64,000 nucleotides of DNA from Arthrobacter sp. HY1533. GTDB taxonomy: Bacteria; Actinomycetota; Actinomycetes; Actinomycetales; Micrococcaceae. Shown here piece by piece: positions 16,396 through 24,479 of the stretch. Numbering within the stretch: position 1 is the stretch's first letter; each line of letters opens with the position of its first letter. The notes under the pieces were generated by a model. The model was not told where the DNA came from and ran no database searches. It worked only from the letters and a program-made list of their open reading frames with translations. Where the stretch lies: NCBI RefSeq assembly GCF_027568515.1, contig NZ_JANKZF010000007.1:1-64000 (forward strand), given 5' to 3'. A program made the translations under genes and the position numbers.

Positions 16396-17202
16396 ATGAG
16401 CCGCAAGCATGAAGGCCGCGTAGTAATTGTGACCGGGGGATCGGCCGGGATTGGCAGGGGCGCCGTTGAGGCGTTTGCCGAGGACGGCGCCTCCGTGGTG
16501 GTCCACGGGCTCACCGCGGACGACGTCGAAACCACAGTGGGCGCGATCCTCGCCTCGGGCGGCAAGGCAGTGGGCGTGCACGGCGACGTTGCCCTGGAGG
16601 AGACCCACCGCCGCATGGTGGAGGTGGCACTGGCCGAGTTCGGCCGGATCGACCACCTGGTCACCTCCGCCGGCATACAGACCTACGGCGACGCCGAAAC
16701 CACCACGCCGGCGGACCTGGACCGGGTCTACTCGGTCAACGTCAAGGGCGTCTTCATGGCCGTCCACGCCGCCATTTCCGAGATCCGCAAGAACCGCGGG
16801 ACCGTGACACTGGTGTCCTCCGTGCAGGGCGTGGCCACACAGAACAACGTGGTGGGCTACACCATGACCAAGGGCGCGCTGAATGCAATGGCCCGCGCCA
16901 TGGCCGTTGACGAGGCCGCCCATGGGGTCCGCGTCAACGCCCTGCTGCCCGGCTCCGTGGACACCCCCATGCTGCGCACCTCCGCGCGGGCATGGTCGGA
17001 CGGAACCGATGCGGGGGAGGATGCGCTCATCGCCCAATGGGGCACCATGCACCCGCTGGGCCGGGTGGGGCAGCCGCGGGAGATCGGCAACGTCTGCTCC
17101 TTCCTGGCGTCGGAGGCGGCCAGCTTCGTCACCGGCTCGGAAATCCGCGTGGACGGCGGCCTGCTGGCCCGCATCGCCGCGGCCCTGCCCGCCAAGGACT
17201 GA
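16396..17202 (+). CDS. SDR-family oxidoreductase (glucose/fructuronate-type dehydrogenase)
   Basis: A 268-aa classical SDR. The cofactor motif TGGSAGIGRG is at residues 12-21, SAGIQ near 93, the catalytic Ser in LVSS and YTMTK as YxxxK. The C-terminus carries the usual GSEIRVDGG strand. ATG 16396 lies after AGAAGG; upstream codons belong to the preceding gene. Its place between an RraA-like protein and a mannonate-dehydratase-like protein suggests reduction or oxidation of a sugar acid such as a uronate, or of a semialdehyde released by an aldolase (inference). Confidence 0.87.
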   Translation: MSRKHEGRVVIVTGGSAGIGRGAVEAFAEDGASVVVHGLTADDVETTVGAILASGGKAVGVHGDVALEETHRRMVEVALAEFGRIDHLVTSAGIQTYGDAETTTPADLDRVYSVNVKGVFMAVHAAISEIRKNRGTVTLVSSVQGVATQNNVVGYTMTKGALNAMARAMAVDEAAHGVRVNALLPGSVDTPMLRTSARAWSDGTDAGEDALIAQWGTMHPLGRVGQPREIGNVCSFLASEAASFVTGSEIRVDGGLLARIAAALPAKD

Positions 17203-17273
17203 CCCCGCCGCCCCTGCACCGCATGCACGGGCACATTTACTTTTGAAAACACCAAAACAGGAGTTATGCAGCA

Positions 17274-18323
17274 ATGATCCAACTCAGTGAATTCCTTCCG
17301 CCGCGGCCCGAGAACTCGTGGAAGCTCATCCGCCAGGCTGGCGTCAGCAACGTGGTGGGCGTCCTCAATGGCGCCGAGCAGGACCAGCGCATGTTCGCCT
17401 CGGTGGGCAGCGCCGGTTGGAAGGCCGACGACCGCAACGAGGTGCCGTGGAGCGTTGCCGCGATCAAGCGCAACATTGAGATCTACGAGCAGTGGGGCTT
17501 CAAGCTCATCGCCACCGAGGACACCGCGCCGATGGACAAGGTGCGCCTGGGCCTGGACGGGCGCGACGAGCAGATCGAGAACTTCATCGAGCAGATCCGC
17601 TCGCTGGGCCAGCTGGGCATCCCCACCATGGCCTACAACTGGATGGCGCTGAGCAGCTGGGGCCGCACCGACAACGCCATCGTGGACCGCGGCGGCGCCC
17701 TGGTCACGGGCTACAACCGGGCCGTGGCGCAGGGCGGCGAGCAGTTGGCCGAGGCCGGCCTCCACACCCCCGAACAAATGTGGAGCGCGCTGGACTACTT
17801 CCTGCAGGCCGTTGTCCCCGAGGCTGAAAAGGCCGGCGTCCGCCTGGCGATGCACCCGGATGACCCGCCGCAGCTCATGGACCGTGGCGTGCCGCGCATC
17901 ATGAGCTCGGTGGGGAACTTCCGCCGCTTCCTGGAGCTGTACCCCTCCGACTACAACGGCACCACGTTCTGCCAGGGCAACTTTGCCCTCATGAACGAGG
18001 TCATCAGCGGCGAGACCTCCATCCCGGCACTGATCCGCGAATTCGGCACGGCAAAGATCCCGTTCGTGCACTTCCGCGACGTGCGCGGCACCGTTGAGCA
18101 GTTCCAGGAAACATTCCACGACGACGGCCAGACGGACATGGCCGAGTGCATGCGCGCCTACGCCGAAATCGGCTTCGAAGGTGCCATGCGCCCTGACCAC
18201 GTTCCCACCATGGAGGGCGAAAGCAACGGCCGCCCGGGCTACGAAACCCTGGGCCGGCTCTTCGCGATCGGTTACATCCGGGGCCTGGAGCATTCCGCCT
18301 ACGGCCACCCGTCCACGCGCTAA
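17274..18323 (+). CDS. Mannonate dehydratase (UxuA)-like protein
   Basis: A 349-aa TIM-barrel protein of the UxuA / xylose-isomerase-like superfamily. UxuA enzymes dehydrate D-mannonate to 2-keto-3-deoxygluconate using a metal. Recognisable parts are MHPDDPP (near residue 187), TTFCQGNFALM (near 225), VHFRDVRGT (near 265) and MRPDHVPTMEGE (near 305), carrying the Cys, His and Asp ligands expected. It is shorter than E. coli UxuA (about 394 aa), as for many actinobacterial homologues. The kinase gene starts on the last base of its stop codon (TAATG). Confidence 0.82.
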   Translation: MIQLSEFLPPRPENSWKLIRQAGVSNVVGVLNGAEQDQRMFASVGSAGWKADDRNEVPWSVAAIKRNIEIYEQWGFKLIATEDTAPMDKVRLGLDGRDEQIENFIEQIRSLGQLGIPTMAYNWMALSSWGRTDNAIVDRGGALVTGYNRAVAQGGEQLAEAGLHTPEQMWSALDYFLQAVVPEAEKAGVRLAMHPDDPPQLMDRGVPRIMSSVGNFRRFLELYPSDYNGTTFCQGNFALMNEVISGETSIPALIREFGTAKIPFVHFRDVRGTVEQFQETFHDDGQTDMAECMRAYAEIGFEGAMRPDHVPTMEGESNGRPGYETLGRLFAIGYIRGLEHSAYGHPSTR

Positions 18324-19351
18324 TGCCTGCACCCAACACTGTGCTTGACGCTGAGCTGGCCGAGGCCAGGACCATTCTGGAACGAATGGGCCTGGCCCGG
18401 CCGGGCGAGGCGCTGGACATTGAGCCGCTGACCGGCGGGGTGTCCAGCGACATCTGGCGGATCCGCAAGGCCGTCGGCACCTTTGTGCTGAAGAAGGCCC
18501 GCGAGCAACTGAAGGTCGACGCCGAATGGCACGCACCCATTGACCGCGGCGCGGCCGAGGCAGCCTGGCTGGCCTTTGTGGCCGACGTTGCTCCCGGCCA
18601 CGCGCCTGCCGTTCTGGCGGTGGACGAGCCGAGCTTCGCCATGGCGTTGGAGTACCTTGACGCTGACACCTTCGCGAACTGGAAGAACCAGCTCCTGGCC
18701 GGACACGTCGATCCGCGCGCAGCCGCAGCCGTGGGCCGGACGCTGGGGCGCATCCACGCCGCCAGCACCCGCACGGCCGGCCTCGCGGAGCAGTTCGCGA
18801 ACCAGGAACTGTTCGAGTCGCTGCGCATTGAGCCGTACCTGCGGCGCACGGCCCAGGCCGTCCCCGAGGTGCGGGAGGAGCTTGGGCGCATCATTGAGGG
18901 GCTGGAATCCACCCAACTGGCGCTGGTGCACGGCGACCTCAGTCCGAAGAACATCCTGGTGGGGGAGGGCGACGGTGTTCCTCACCCCGTGATTCTCGAC
19001 GCTGAATGCGCCACCTGGGGTGATCCGGCCTTTGACGCGGCGTTCTGCCTCACCCACCTGGCCATCAAGGAACTCCACCTGCCGGCCCACGCTGCGGATC
19101 TGCGCACGGCGGCCCTCGCCTTCGAGGCGGCGTACCTCGCCGAAGTCACCTGGGAAGAGGTGGAATCCACCGGCTCACGCATCGGCCGGATCCTTCCCGC
19201 ACTGGTGCTGGCCCGGATGGCTGGGGCCTCGCCCGTTGAATACCTCGAGCCTGAAGAACGCGCGGCACTTGCGGCATTGGCCATCGCCGCCCTCCGTTCC
19301 GGGGACAGCCTCTGGGACACCATGGACAACACGACAGGAAACAAGCAATGA
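18323..19351 (+). CDS. APH-fold phosphotransferase (small-molecule kinase)
   Basis: A 342-aa kinase of the aminoglycoside phosphotransferase / choline kinase-like fold. VLKKA near residue 56 supplies the ATP-binding Lys; the catalytic loop is HGDLSPKN at 203-210 with base Asp205; DAE at 226-228 is the metal-binding position. It overlaps the upstream gene by one base and the enolase paralogue downstream by ATGA, so all three are made together. The setting argues for phosphorylation of a sugar, sugar acid or glycerate rather than antibiotic resistance. Methylthioribose-kinase-like activity is another possibility. Confidence 0.85.
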   Translation: MPAPNTVLDAELAEARTILERMGLARPGEALDIEPLTGGVSSDIWRIRKAVGTFVLKKAREQLKVDAEWHAPIDRGAAEAAWLAFVADVAPGHAPAVLAVDEPSFAMALEYLDADTFANWKNQLLAGHVDPRAAAAVGRTLGRIHAASTRTAGLAEQFANQELFESLRIEPYLRRTAQAVPEVREELGRIIEGLESTQLALVHGDLSPKNILVGEGDGVPHPVILDAECATWGDPAFDAAFCLTHLAIKELHLPAHAADLRTAALAFEAAYLAEVTWEEVESTGSRIGRILPALVLARMAGASPVEYLEPEERAALAALAIAALRSGDSLWDTMDNTTGNKQ

Positions 19352-20613
19352 GCAGCAACATCACGGCCGTGCGCGGCCGCGAAGTGTGGGACTCCCGGGG
19401 CCTGCCCACGGTTGAGGTCGAGATTGAAACGAAAAACGGCACCTTCGGCCGCGGCATCGCACCGGCCGGGGCCTCAACGGGCAGCCGGGAGGCCGTTGAA
19501 CTGCGCGACGGCGGAACCCGGCTGGGCGGCAGGGGAGTCTCCCGCGCCGTCGAACTCGTCAACACGCTCGTGGCACCGGCCCTGTTGGGGCACGACACCG
19601 CCGACCAGGCCGGTATCGACGCGATCCTGGACGGCCTGGACGCGGACCCGGCCCGCAGCAACATTGGCGGCAACACGGTGACGGCGGCCTCGCTCGCGGC
19701 CCTCCATGCCGCGGCGGCCGTGCGCGGCATCCCCAGCTGGCAGGTGCTCAACGAGGCGCCGACGCAGATCCCGCGGCCGCAGATCCAGATCATGGGCGGC
19801 GGCGCGCACGCCGCGCACCGCACGGCCGTGCAGGACTTCATGGTCTATCCGCTCAGTGCCACCAGGATTGCCGATGCGCTGGCCCAGGTGGCCGAGGTGT
19901 ACCTCTCGGTGGGTGAGATCATGGCCGCCCGCGGGCCCCGGCACGGCGTGGCCGACGAGGGCGGGCACTGGCCAGATGTGTCCGGGACCGAGGACGCCCT
20001 GGACGTGCTGGTGGCCGGCATCGAGCGGGCGGGGCTGCGGCCCGGGGTGGACATGGGCATCTCGCTGGACATTGCCGCAAGCCAGTTCCAGTCCAACGGC
20101 CTGTACCGGGTGGGCGGGGTTGACCACGGCACGGCCGAATGGATCGAAAAGCTGCTGGCCATCTGCCGCGCCTACCCTGTCATCACCATGGAGGACCCGG
20201 CCGACGAGGACGACTCCCACGGCATGCGCCTGGCAGTGGCGGGGGCCGCCACGGTGATTGTGGGCGATGACTACCTGGTGACCAATGCCCAGCGGGTGCG
20301 CGATGCCGCGGCCGCCCGTGAGGTGGATTCGGTGCTGGTCAAGGTCAACCAAGTGGGCACCGTGACGGGCGGGGCGGCGGCCGTGGTGGCCGCCCGCGAG
20401 AACGGGCTGAGCGTCATAGTCTCGGCCCGCTCCGGCGAAACGGAGGACACCTCCGTGGCGCACCTGGCCACCGGCTGGGGTGCGGACATTGTGAAGGTTG
20501 GCTCCATCACCCGCAGCGAGCGGACAGCCAAGTGGAACGAGTTGATCCGCATTGACGAGGCATTGGGTGGGCTGCCGCTGGCACCTGTGGTGACGCGGCG
20601 GGCGCAGCCCTAG
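19348..20613 (+). CDS. Enolase-family paralogue with altered active site
   Basis: A 421-aa protein clearly related to enolase over its full length. Metal ligands Asp241, Glu282 and Asp307, the acid/base Glu204 (ADEGG), base Lys332 (LVKVNQ), His154, Arg361, Ser362 and Lys383 are kept. Two catalytic-site residues differ: the invariant His of the SHRSGE motif is Ala360 (SARSGE), and the Glu of QEFM is Asp163. These face the C3 side of 2-phosphoglycerate, so a bulkier phospho-aldonate may be the substrate (inference). It is coupled to the kinase gene by ATGA and sits in a sugar-acid operon, unlike housekeeping eno. Its true reaction is unknown. Confidence 0.85.
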   Translation: MSSNITAVRGREVWDSRGLPTVEVEIETKNGTFGRGIAPAGASTGSREAVELRDGGTRLGGRGVSRAVELVNTLVAPALLGHDTADQAGIDAILDGLDADPARSNIGGNTVTAASLAALHAAAAVRGIPSWQVLNEAPTQIPRPQIQIMGGGAHAAHRTAVQDFMVYPLSATRIADALAQVAEVYLSVGEIMAARGPRHGVADEGGHWPDVSGTEDALDVLVAGIERAGLRPGVDMGISLDIAASQFQSNGLYRVGGVDHGTAEWIEKLLAICRAYPVITMEDPADEDDSHGMRLAVAGAATVIVGDDYLVTNAQRVRDAAAAREVDSVLVKVNQVGTVTGGAAAVVAARENGLSVIVSARSGETEDTSVAHLATGWGADIVKVGSITRSERTAKWNELIRIDEALGGLPLAPVVTRRAQP

Positions 20614-20622
20614 GCGGCCGGC

Positions 20623-21639
20623 TCAGGTCCAGAGCACCGGAACGGGAAGGCGCTCACGCTTTTCGCTGCTGACGCCCAGGATTCCCTGGCGGCCCTGCTC
20701 GTGGGCAGCGGCCTGGGCCGCACCGATCTGGGCCACCAGCCTGTCCATCGCCATGCTGCCCAGCAGCTCGCCGTCCACGTTGATCGACGGCGCCCGGCTC
20801 ATGCCCAGGGAGGCGATCAGCACCTCGTCGGCACTCACCACGATGTCCTCGGGCACCCGGACGCCGCGGGCCTGCAGGCCGTGCATCAGGCCCAGGGAGA
20901 TGGCCGAGGAGTAGGAGATGACGGCGGTCGCCCCCGAGCGGACAACGGCGTCGACCACGCCGAAGCCGGCCGCAAAGGTTGGATCGAAGGTCCCGAACTC
21001 GCTCAGCTCGGCACGGTCGGCCAGGGCGCCGCGCACGGCACGCGTGCGCTGCTCGTTTTGCCACGAGTTGTCCGGCCCGCCGATGAAGGCGATGTTCCTG
21101 TGTCCCTGCGCGGCAAAGCTCTCGGCCAGGGCCCGGAAGGCGCCCTCGGTGTCGGCGACCACGGAAGGGACGGTGTCAATCTCCCTGTCGATGAGAACGC
21201 TGGGCTTCAGGGAGCAGATGTCCAGGATGGTTGCGTCATTGCCCTTGGGGGCCGCGATCAGGAACCCGTCAACCTGCCTCGAGAGCAGCCGCAGTGCCTC
21301 CGCGTCGGCCTCGGTGGCGACGCCGTTGACCACAATGGTCAGGTGCAGTTCGGATTCGTTCGCCCGGATTTGGGCACCCCGCACGATGGGGGTGAAAAAG
21401 CTGTTTTCCAGCGTGGGAACCACCATGGCCACCAGCCCGGAACGGCCCGAGGCCAGTGCCGTCGCTGCCCGGTTGGGGAAGAAGGCGAGCGTTTCGGCAG
21501 CCGAACGGACACGGTCGGCTGTTGACCTGGCCACGAGTTCCGGCTTGCCCAGGGCGCGCGACGCCGTGGACTTTGAGACGCCGGCCAATTTCGCGACATC
21601 TTCCAAGGTTGCCAATGCTTTCCCCAATCCGTTCCGCAT
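20623..21639 (-). CDS. LacI-family transcriptional regulator
   Basis: A 338-aa regulator: N-terminal LacI helix-turn-helix LEDVAKLAGVSKSTASRALG, hinge, then a periplasmic-binding-protein-like sensor domain (LVAMVVPTLENSFF, SEFGTFDPTFAAGFGVVDAV). It is convergent with the enolase paralogue (10-bp gap) and divergent from a Pot-type ABC operon, with a triple direct repeat in the shared promoter region. The start is uncertain: ATG 21639 was chosen, ATG 21687 is possible, and TTG 21615 would give the family-typical MATLEDV N-terminus after GGGGAAAG. Confidence 0.88.
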   Translation of the reverse strand: MRNGLGKALATLEDVAKLAGVSKSTASRALGKPELVARSTADRVRSAAETLAFFPNRAATALASGRSGLVAMVVPTLENSFFTPIVRGAQIRANESELHLTIVVNGVATEADAEALRLLSRQVDGFLIAAPKGNDATILDICSLKPSVLIDREIDTVPSVVADTEGAFRALAESFAAQGHRNIAFIGGPDNSWQNEQRTRAVRGALADRAELSEFGTFDPTFAAGFGVVDAVVRSGATAVISYSSAISLGLMHGLQARGVRVPEDIVVSADEVLIASLGMSRAPSINVDGELLGSMAMDRLVAQIGAAQAAAHEQGRQGILGVSSEKRERLPVPVLWT

Positions 21640-21705
21640 GCCCGCTGTACGGTCACATGCTGTTCCGCCTTTGCGATTCTGACACAACCTACTCTATGCT
21701 TCTTG

Positions 21706-21741
21706 CAACCGGTACCACAACCGGTTCCACAACCGATTGCA
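21706..21741. promoter_or_regulatory. Three tandem 12-bp repeats, probable LacI-family operators
   Basis: CAACCGGTACCA (21706-21717), CAACCGGTTCCA (21718-21729) and CAACCGATTGCA (21730-21741) are adjacent 12-mers with a CAACCGRT core; the middle copy contains the palindrome AACCGGTT. TTGCAA flanks both ends (21704-21709, 21737-21742). They lie 20-60 bases before the permease start in the divergent gap next to a LacI gene. Confidence 0.65.
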
Positions 21742-21763
21742 ATCATCCATCAACGAGGATCTC

Positions 21764-22594
21764 ATGTCAGCCATGTCGCGAAAACCCTTGTTCCTGCTGT
21801 TGCCAGGACTGATCTTCATCCTGTTGGGGTTCGCGATTCCCTCCGGAATCATGCTCTTCGCCCCGCCGGGGGTGGGCACGGGTGAGATCTTTGTCCGCCT
21901 CGGCGAGATGCTCACCGACCCCTTCGAACAGGCCATCATTCTGCGCACCTTGGGCCTGGGCTTGATCGTCATGGCCATTTGCCTCATCCTCGGCTTTCCG
22001 ATCGCCTACCTCCTGGCGCGGTCCACCTCGCGGTACGCCGGCGTGTGGCTTGCCCTGGCCATCTTTCCGCTGCTGCTGAGCAACGTGGTGCGCACCTTCG
22101 GCTGGATCGTGATCCTGGGCAGCAAGGGTGCCCTGGGGCAGCTCATCGTCTTCCTCGGGTTCGCCGACGAAGCACCCCAGCTGCTGTACACCGAACTTGC
22201 CATTGTGCTTGGCCTGACCCAGCTGTTCCTGCCGCTGGCCATCATTTCCTGCTACTCCGCCGTGGCCCAGGTTGACGCCGGCCTCGACGACGCCGCCCGC
22301 GGCCTCGGCGCCAGCAAGACCCGGACATTGTGGACCGTGGTGATTCCGCTCTCCGCCCCCGGCCTGGTGGTGTCAGCCACGCTCGTGTTCGCCGGCTCCG
22401 CCACCGCCTACACAACCCCGTACCTGCTTGGCGGCTCCGCCAACCGGATGCTCTCCACCGAGCTGTTCTCCTACTCGGCCGTCACGGTCGACTGGGCCTC
22501 CGCATCGGCCACCGCCTTGATCATGACGATCCTCGTGTTCCTCGTTTCCGGCGTTTCCTCCCTGGCCACTCGCAGAAAGGGGATGGTTTCGTGA
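21764..22594 (+). CDS. Spermidine/putrescine-type ABC transporter permease (PotB-like)
   Basis: A 276-aa inner-membrane permease with six predicted helices. The EAA-type loop is seen as LDDAARGLGASKTRTLWTVV (near residue 181), matching the PotB/PotC class. ATG 21764 follows GAGG; a second ATG at 21773 is less well spaced. It is first in an operon of two permeases, ATPase, binding protein and an adenosine-deaminase-family enzyme. The PotC-like gene starts inside its stop codon. Substrate is unknown; Pot-type systems import polyamines and many other small organic molecules. Confidence 0.9.
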   Translation: MSAMSRKPLFLLLPGLIFILLGFAIPSGIMLFAPPGVGTGEIFVRLGEMLTDPFEQAIILRTLGLGLIVMAICLILGFPIAYLLARSTSRYAGVWLALAIFPLLLSNVVRTFGWIVILGSKGALGQLIVFLGFADEAPQLLYTELAIVLGLTQLFLPLAIISCYSAVAQVDAGLDDAARGLGASKTRTLWTVVIPLSAPGLVVSATLVFAGSATAYTTPYLLGGSANRMLSTELFSYSAVTVDWASASATALIMTILVFLVSGVSSLATRRKGMVS

Positions 22595-23385
22595 AAGGCC
22601 GCCCACTGATCGGCACCTTAGCGGTGCTGGGCTACATCATCATGATCGTGCCCATCCTCTTCGTTGTGGCAATCTCGTTCACCGACAGCCAGACGCTGAG
22701 CTTCCCGCCCAAGGGCTTCACCCTGCGCTGGTTCGGCGAGGCAGCCTCCTACGCGCCGTTCACCTCGGCGCTGCTGAACAGCCTGGGCCTGGCCATTGTC
22801 TCCACGGCGTTGGCACTGGCAATCGGCATCCCCGTCACGCTCGCCATCCAGCGCGGCAAGATCCCCGGCAAGTCACTTGTCGAGGGACTGTTCCTCTCAC
22901 CCCTGGTGGTCCCGGAGCTGGTGGTTGGCCTGGCCCTGTACCAGCAGATCATGGTGGGGCTGCAGCAAACCTCGCTCGTGGCGCTCGTCATTGGCCACAC
23001 CATCATCCTCATGCCCTACGCGGTCAGGGTGACCGGGGCGTCCCTTGCCCTGGCCGACCCCTTCGTGGAGGAGGCCGCACGCGGCCTTGGCGCATCCCCG
23101 TTCAAGACCTTCATGACCGTGACACTGCCTCTGCTGCGTCCGGGCATCTTCTCGGCGGCACTGCTGAGCTTCATCACCTCGTTCAACAACGTGCCCATGT
23201 CGCTGCTTCTGCAGAGCCGGAAGTTCCACACGCTCCCCATCAGCATGCTCGATTACATCCAACAGTCCTATGACCCGATGATCGCTGCCATGTCGACACT
23301 TCTTCTCGCCGGAACCATTGTGATCGCCATTGTGGCTGAACGCACGGTCGGCTTCGCCAAGATCTTTGGAGGCATCAACAAATGA
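22591..23385 (+). CDS. Spermidine/putrescine-type ABC transporter permease (PotC-like)
   Basis: A 264-aa second permease. Six hydrophobic segments and the EAA loop VEEAARGLGASPFKTFMTVT (near residue 158) are visible. The start is GTG 22591, overlapping the PotB-like stop as GTGA and preceded by AAAGGGG; the longer open frame upstream overlaps the first permease and is not used. Its stop overlaps the ATPase start by ATGA. Confidence 0.9.
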   Translation: MKGRPLIGTLAVLGYIIMIVPILFVVAISFTDSQTLSFPPKGFTLRWFGEAASYAPFTSALLNSLGLAIVSTALALAIGIPVTLAIQRGKIPGKSLVEGLFLSPLVVPELVVGLALYQQIMVGLQQTSLVALVIGHTIILMPYAVRVTGASLALADPFVEEAARGLGASPFKTFMTVTLPLLRPGIFSAALLSFITSFNNVPMSLLLQSRKFHTLPISMLDYIQQSYDPMIAAMSTLLLAGTIVIAIVAERTVGFAKIFGGINK

Positions 23386-24404
23386 CCATTGCAGCGGAAT
23401 TCATCGGCGTCAGCCAGTCATTCGGCGACTTCCTCGCCGTCGACAACCTCGATTTGAAGATCGAGGAAGGCAAGCTGACAACCCTCCTGGGCCCCAGCGG
23501 CTGCGGCAAGACCACCACCTTGCGCATGCTGGCCGGCTACGGAACCCCCACCAAGGGCCGCATCACGATCGGCGGCAAGGACGCAACCACGCTGCCGCCG
23601 GAAAAGCGCAACCTGGGCATGGTGTTCCAGTCCTACGCCCTGTTCCCGCACATGACAGTGGCCGAAAACGTGGCGTACGGCCTGAAGATCCGCAAGGTGG
23701 CCCAGCCGGAGCGCACCAAGCGCGTCATGGAAAGCCTCGAGCTGGTGGGCCTGGCACACCTTGCCGGGCGCCGCCCCAAGGCACTCTCGGGCGGGCAACA
23801 GCAGCGCGTTGCACTGGCCCGCGCCATCGCCATCCGCCCCGCCCTCCTGCTGCTCGACGAGCCGCTCTCCAACCTCGATGCACGCCTGCGCGTTCAGATG
23901 CGCAGCGAGATCCGCCGCATCCAGGCCGAGACCAGCCTCTCGGTGGTGCTCGTGACGCACGACCAGGATGAGGCACTGGAAATGTCAGACACCATGGTGC
24001 TGATGCGCGAGGGCAAAATCATGCAGCAGGGCGCCCCCGAGCAGGTGTTCCCGGCCCCGGCCAACCGATTTGTGGCCGAGTTCCTCGGCTACGAGAACTT
24101 CATCGTCGACCCCACGCGCGGCCTGCTCACGGTCCGGCCCGAGCACCTGCGCGTGGCCTCCGGCGAGACCGAGCCTGCGCTCGCGTCCGCCGGGCTGGCG
24201 CTGCCCGCCACCGTCACCAGCTCTGCCTACCGCGGCGTCGACCTGGTCATCACCACGGCGGTTGTCAATGCCGCCGGTGAAGAAGTTCCGCTCGTTTCCA
24301 CGGTGCGCCGCGACTCCCTGGCCGCCGGCTTCGCGGGCCACAACCGCGGTGACAAGGTCACCGTCTACACGCGCGAGGTAGACCTCGTCTCGCTGCCCGG
24401 CTGA
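23382..24404 (+). CDS. ABC transporter ATP-binding protein (PotA-like)
   Basis: A 340-aa ATPase with Walker A GPSGCGKTT (about residues 37-45), Q-loop VFQSYALFPHMTV, signature LSGGQQQR, Walker B LLLLDEPLSNLD and switch VTHDQDEA, followed by a C-terminal TOBE domain (LTVRPEHLRVASG onward). The TOBE domain is shorter than in E. coli PotA (378 aa). It couples to the two permeases encoded just upstream. Confidence 0.93.
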   Translation: MTIAAEFIGVSQSFGDFLAVDNLDLKIEEGKLTTLLGPSGCGKTTTLRMLAGYGTPTKGRITIGGKDATTLPPEKRNLGMVFQSYALFPHMTVAENVAYGLKIRKVAQPERTKRVMESLELVGLAHLAGRRPKALSGGQQQRVALARAIAIRPALLLLDEPLSNLDARLRVQMRSEIRRIQAETSLSVVLVTHDQDEALEMSDTMVLMREGKIMQQGAPEQVFPAPANRFVAEFLGYENFIVDPTRGLLTVRPEHLRVASGETEPALASAGLALPATVTSSAYRGVDLVITTAVVNAAGEEVPLVSTVRRDSLAAGFAGHNRGDKVTVYTREVDLVSLPG

Positions 24405-24479
24405 CACACGGCCCCGCCGCTGCGCACACCCTGCAACACCCCCCCCGGCACGACCCACCTGCAAGTTAGGAAAAGCACA

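Noticed and set aside
14439-16676. Long minus-strand open frame of 745 codons
   Set aside because: It is antisense to the RbsC-like permease and RraA-like genes, with biased composition and no recognisable domain.
18323-19351. Aminoglycoside resistance gene
   Set aside because: The fold is APH-like, but operon context and translational coupling to sugar-acid enzymes favour a metabolic kinase.
19348-20613. Housekeeping enolase
   Set aside because: Two conserved active-site residues differ and the gene sits in an inducible sugar-acid operon.
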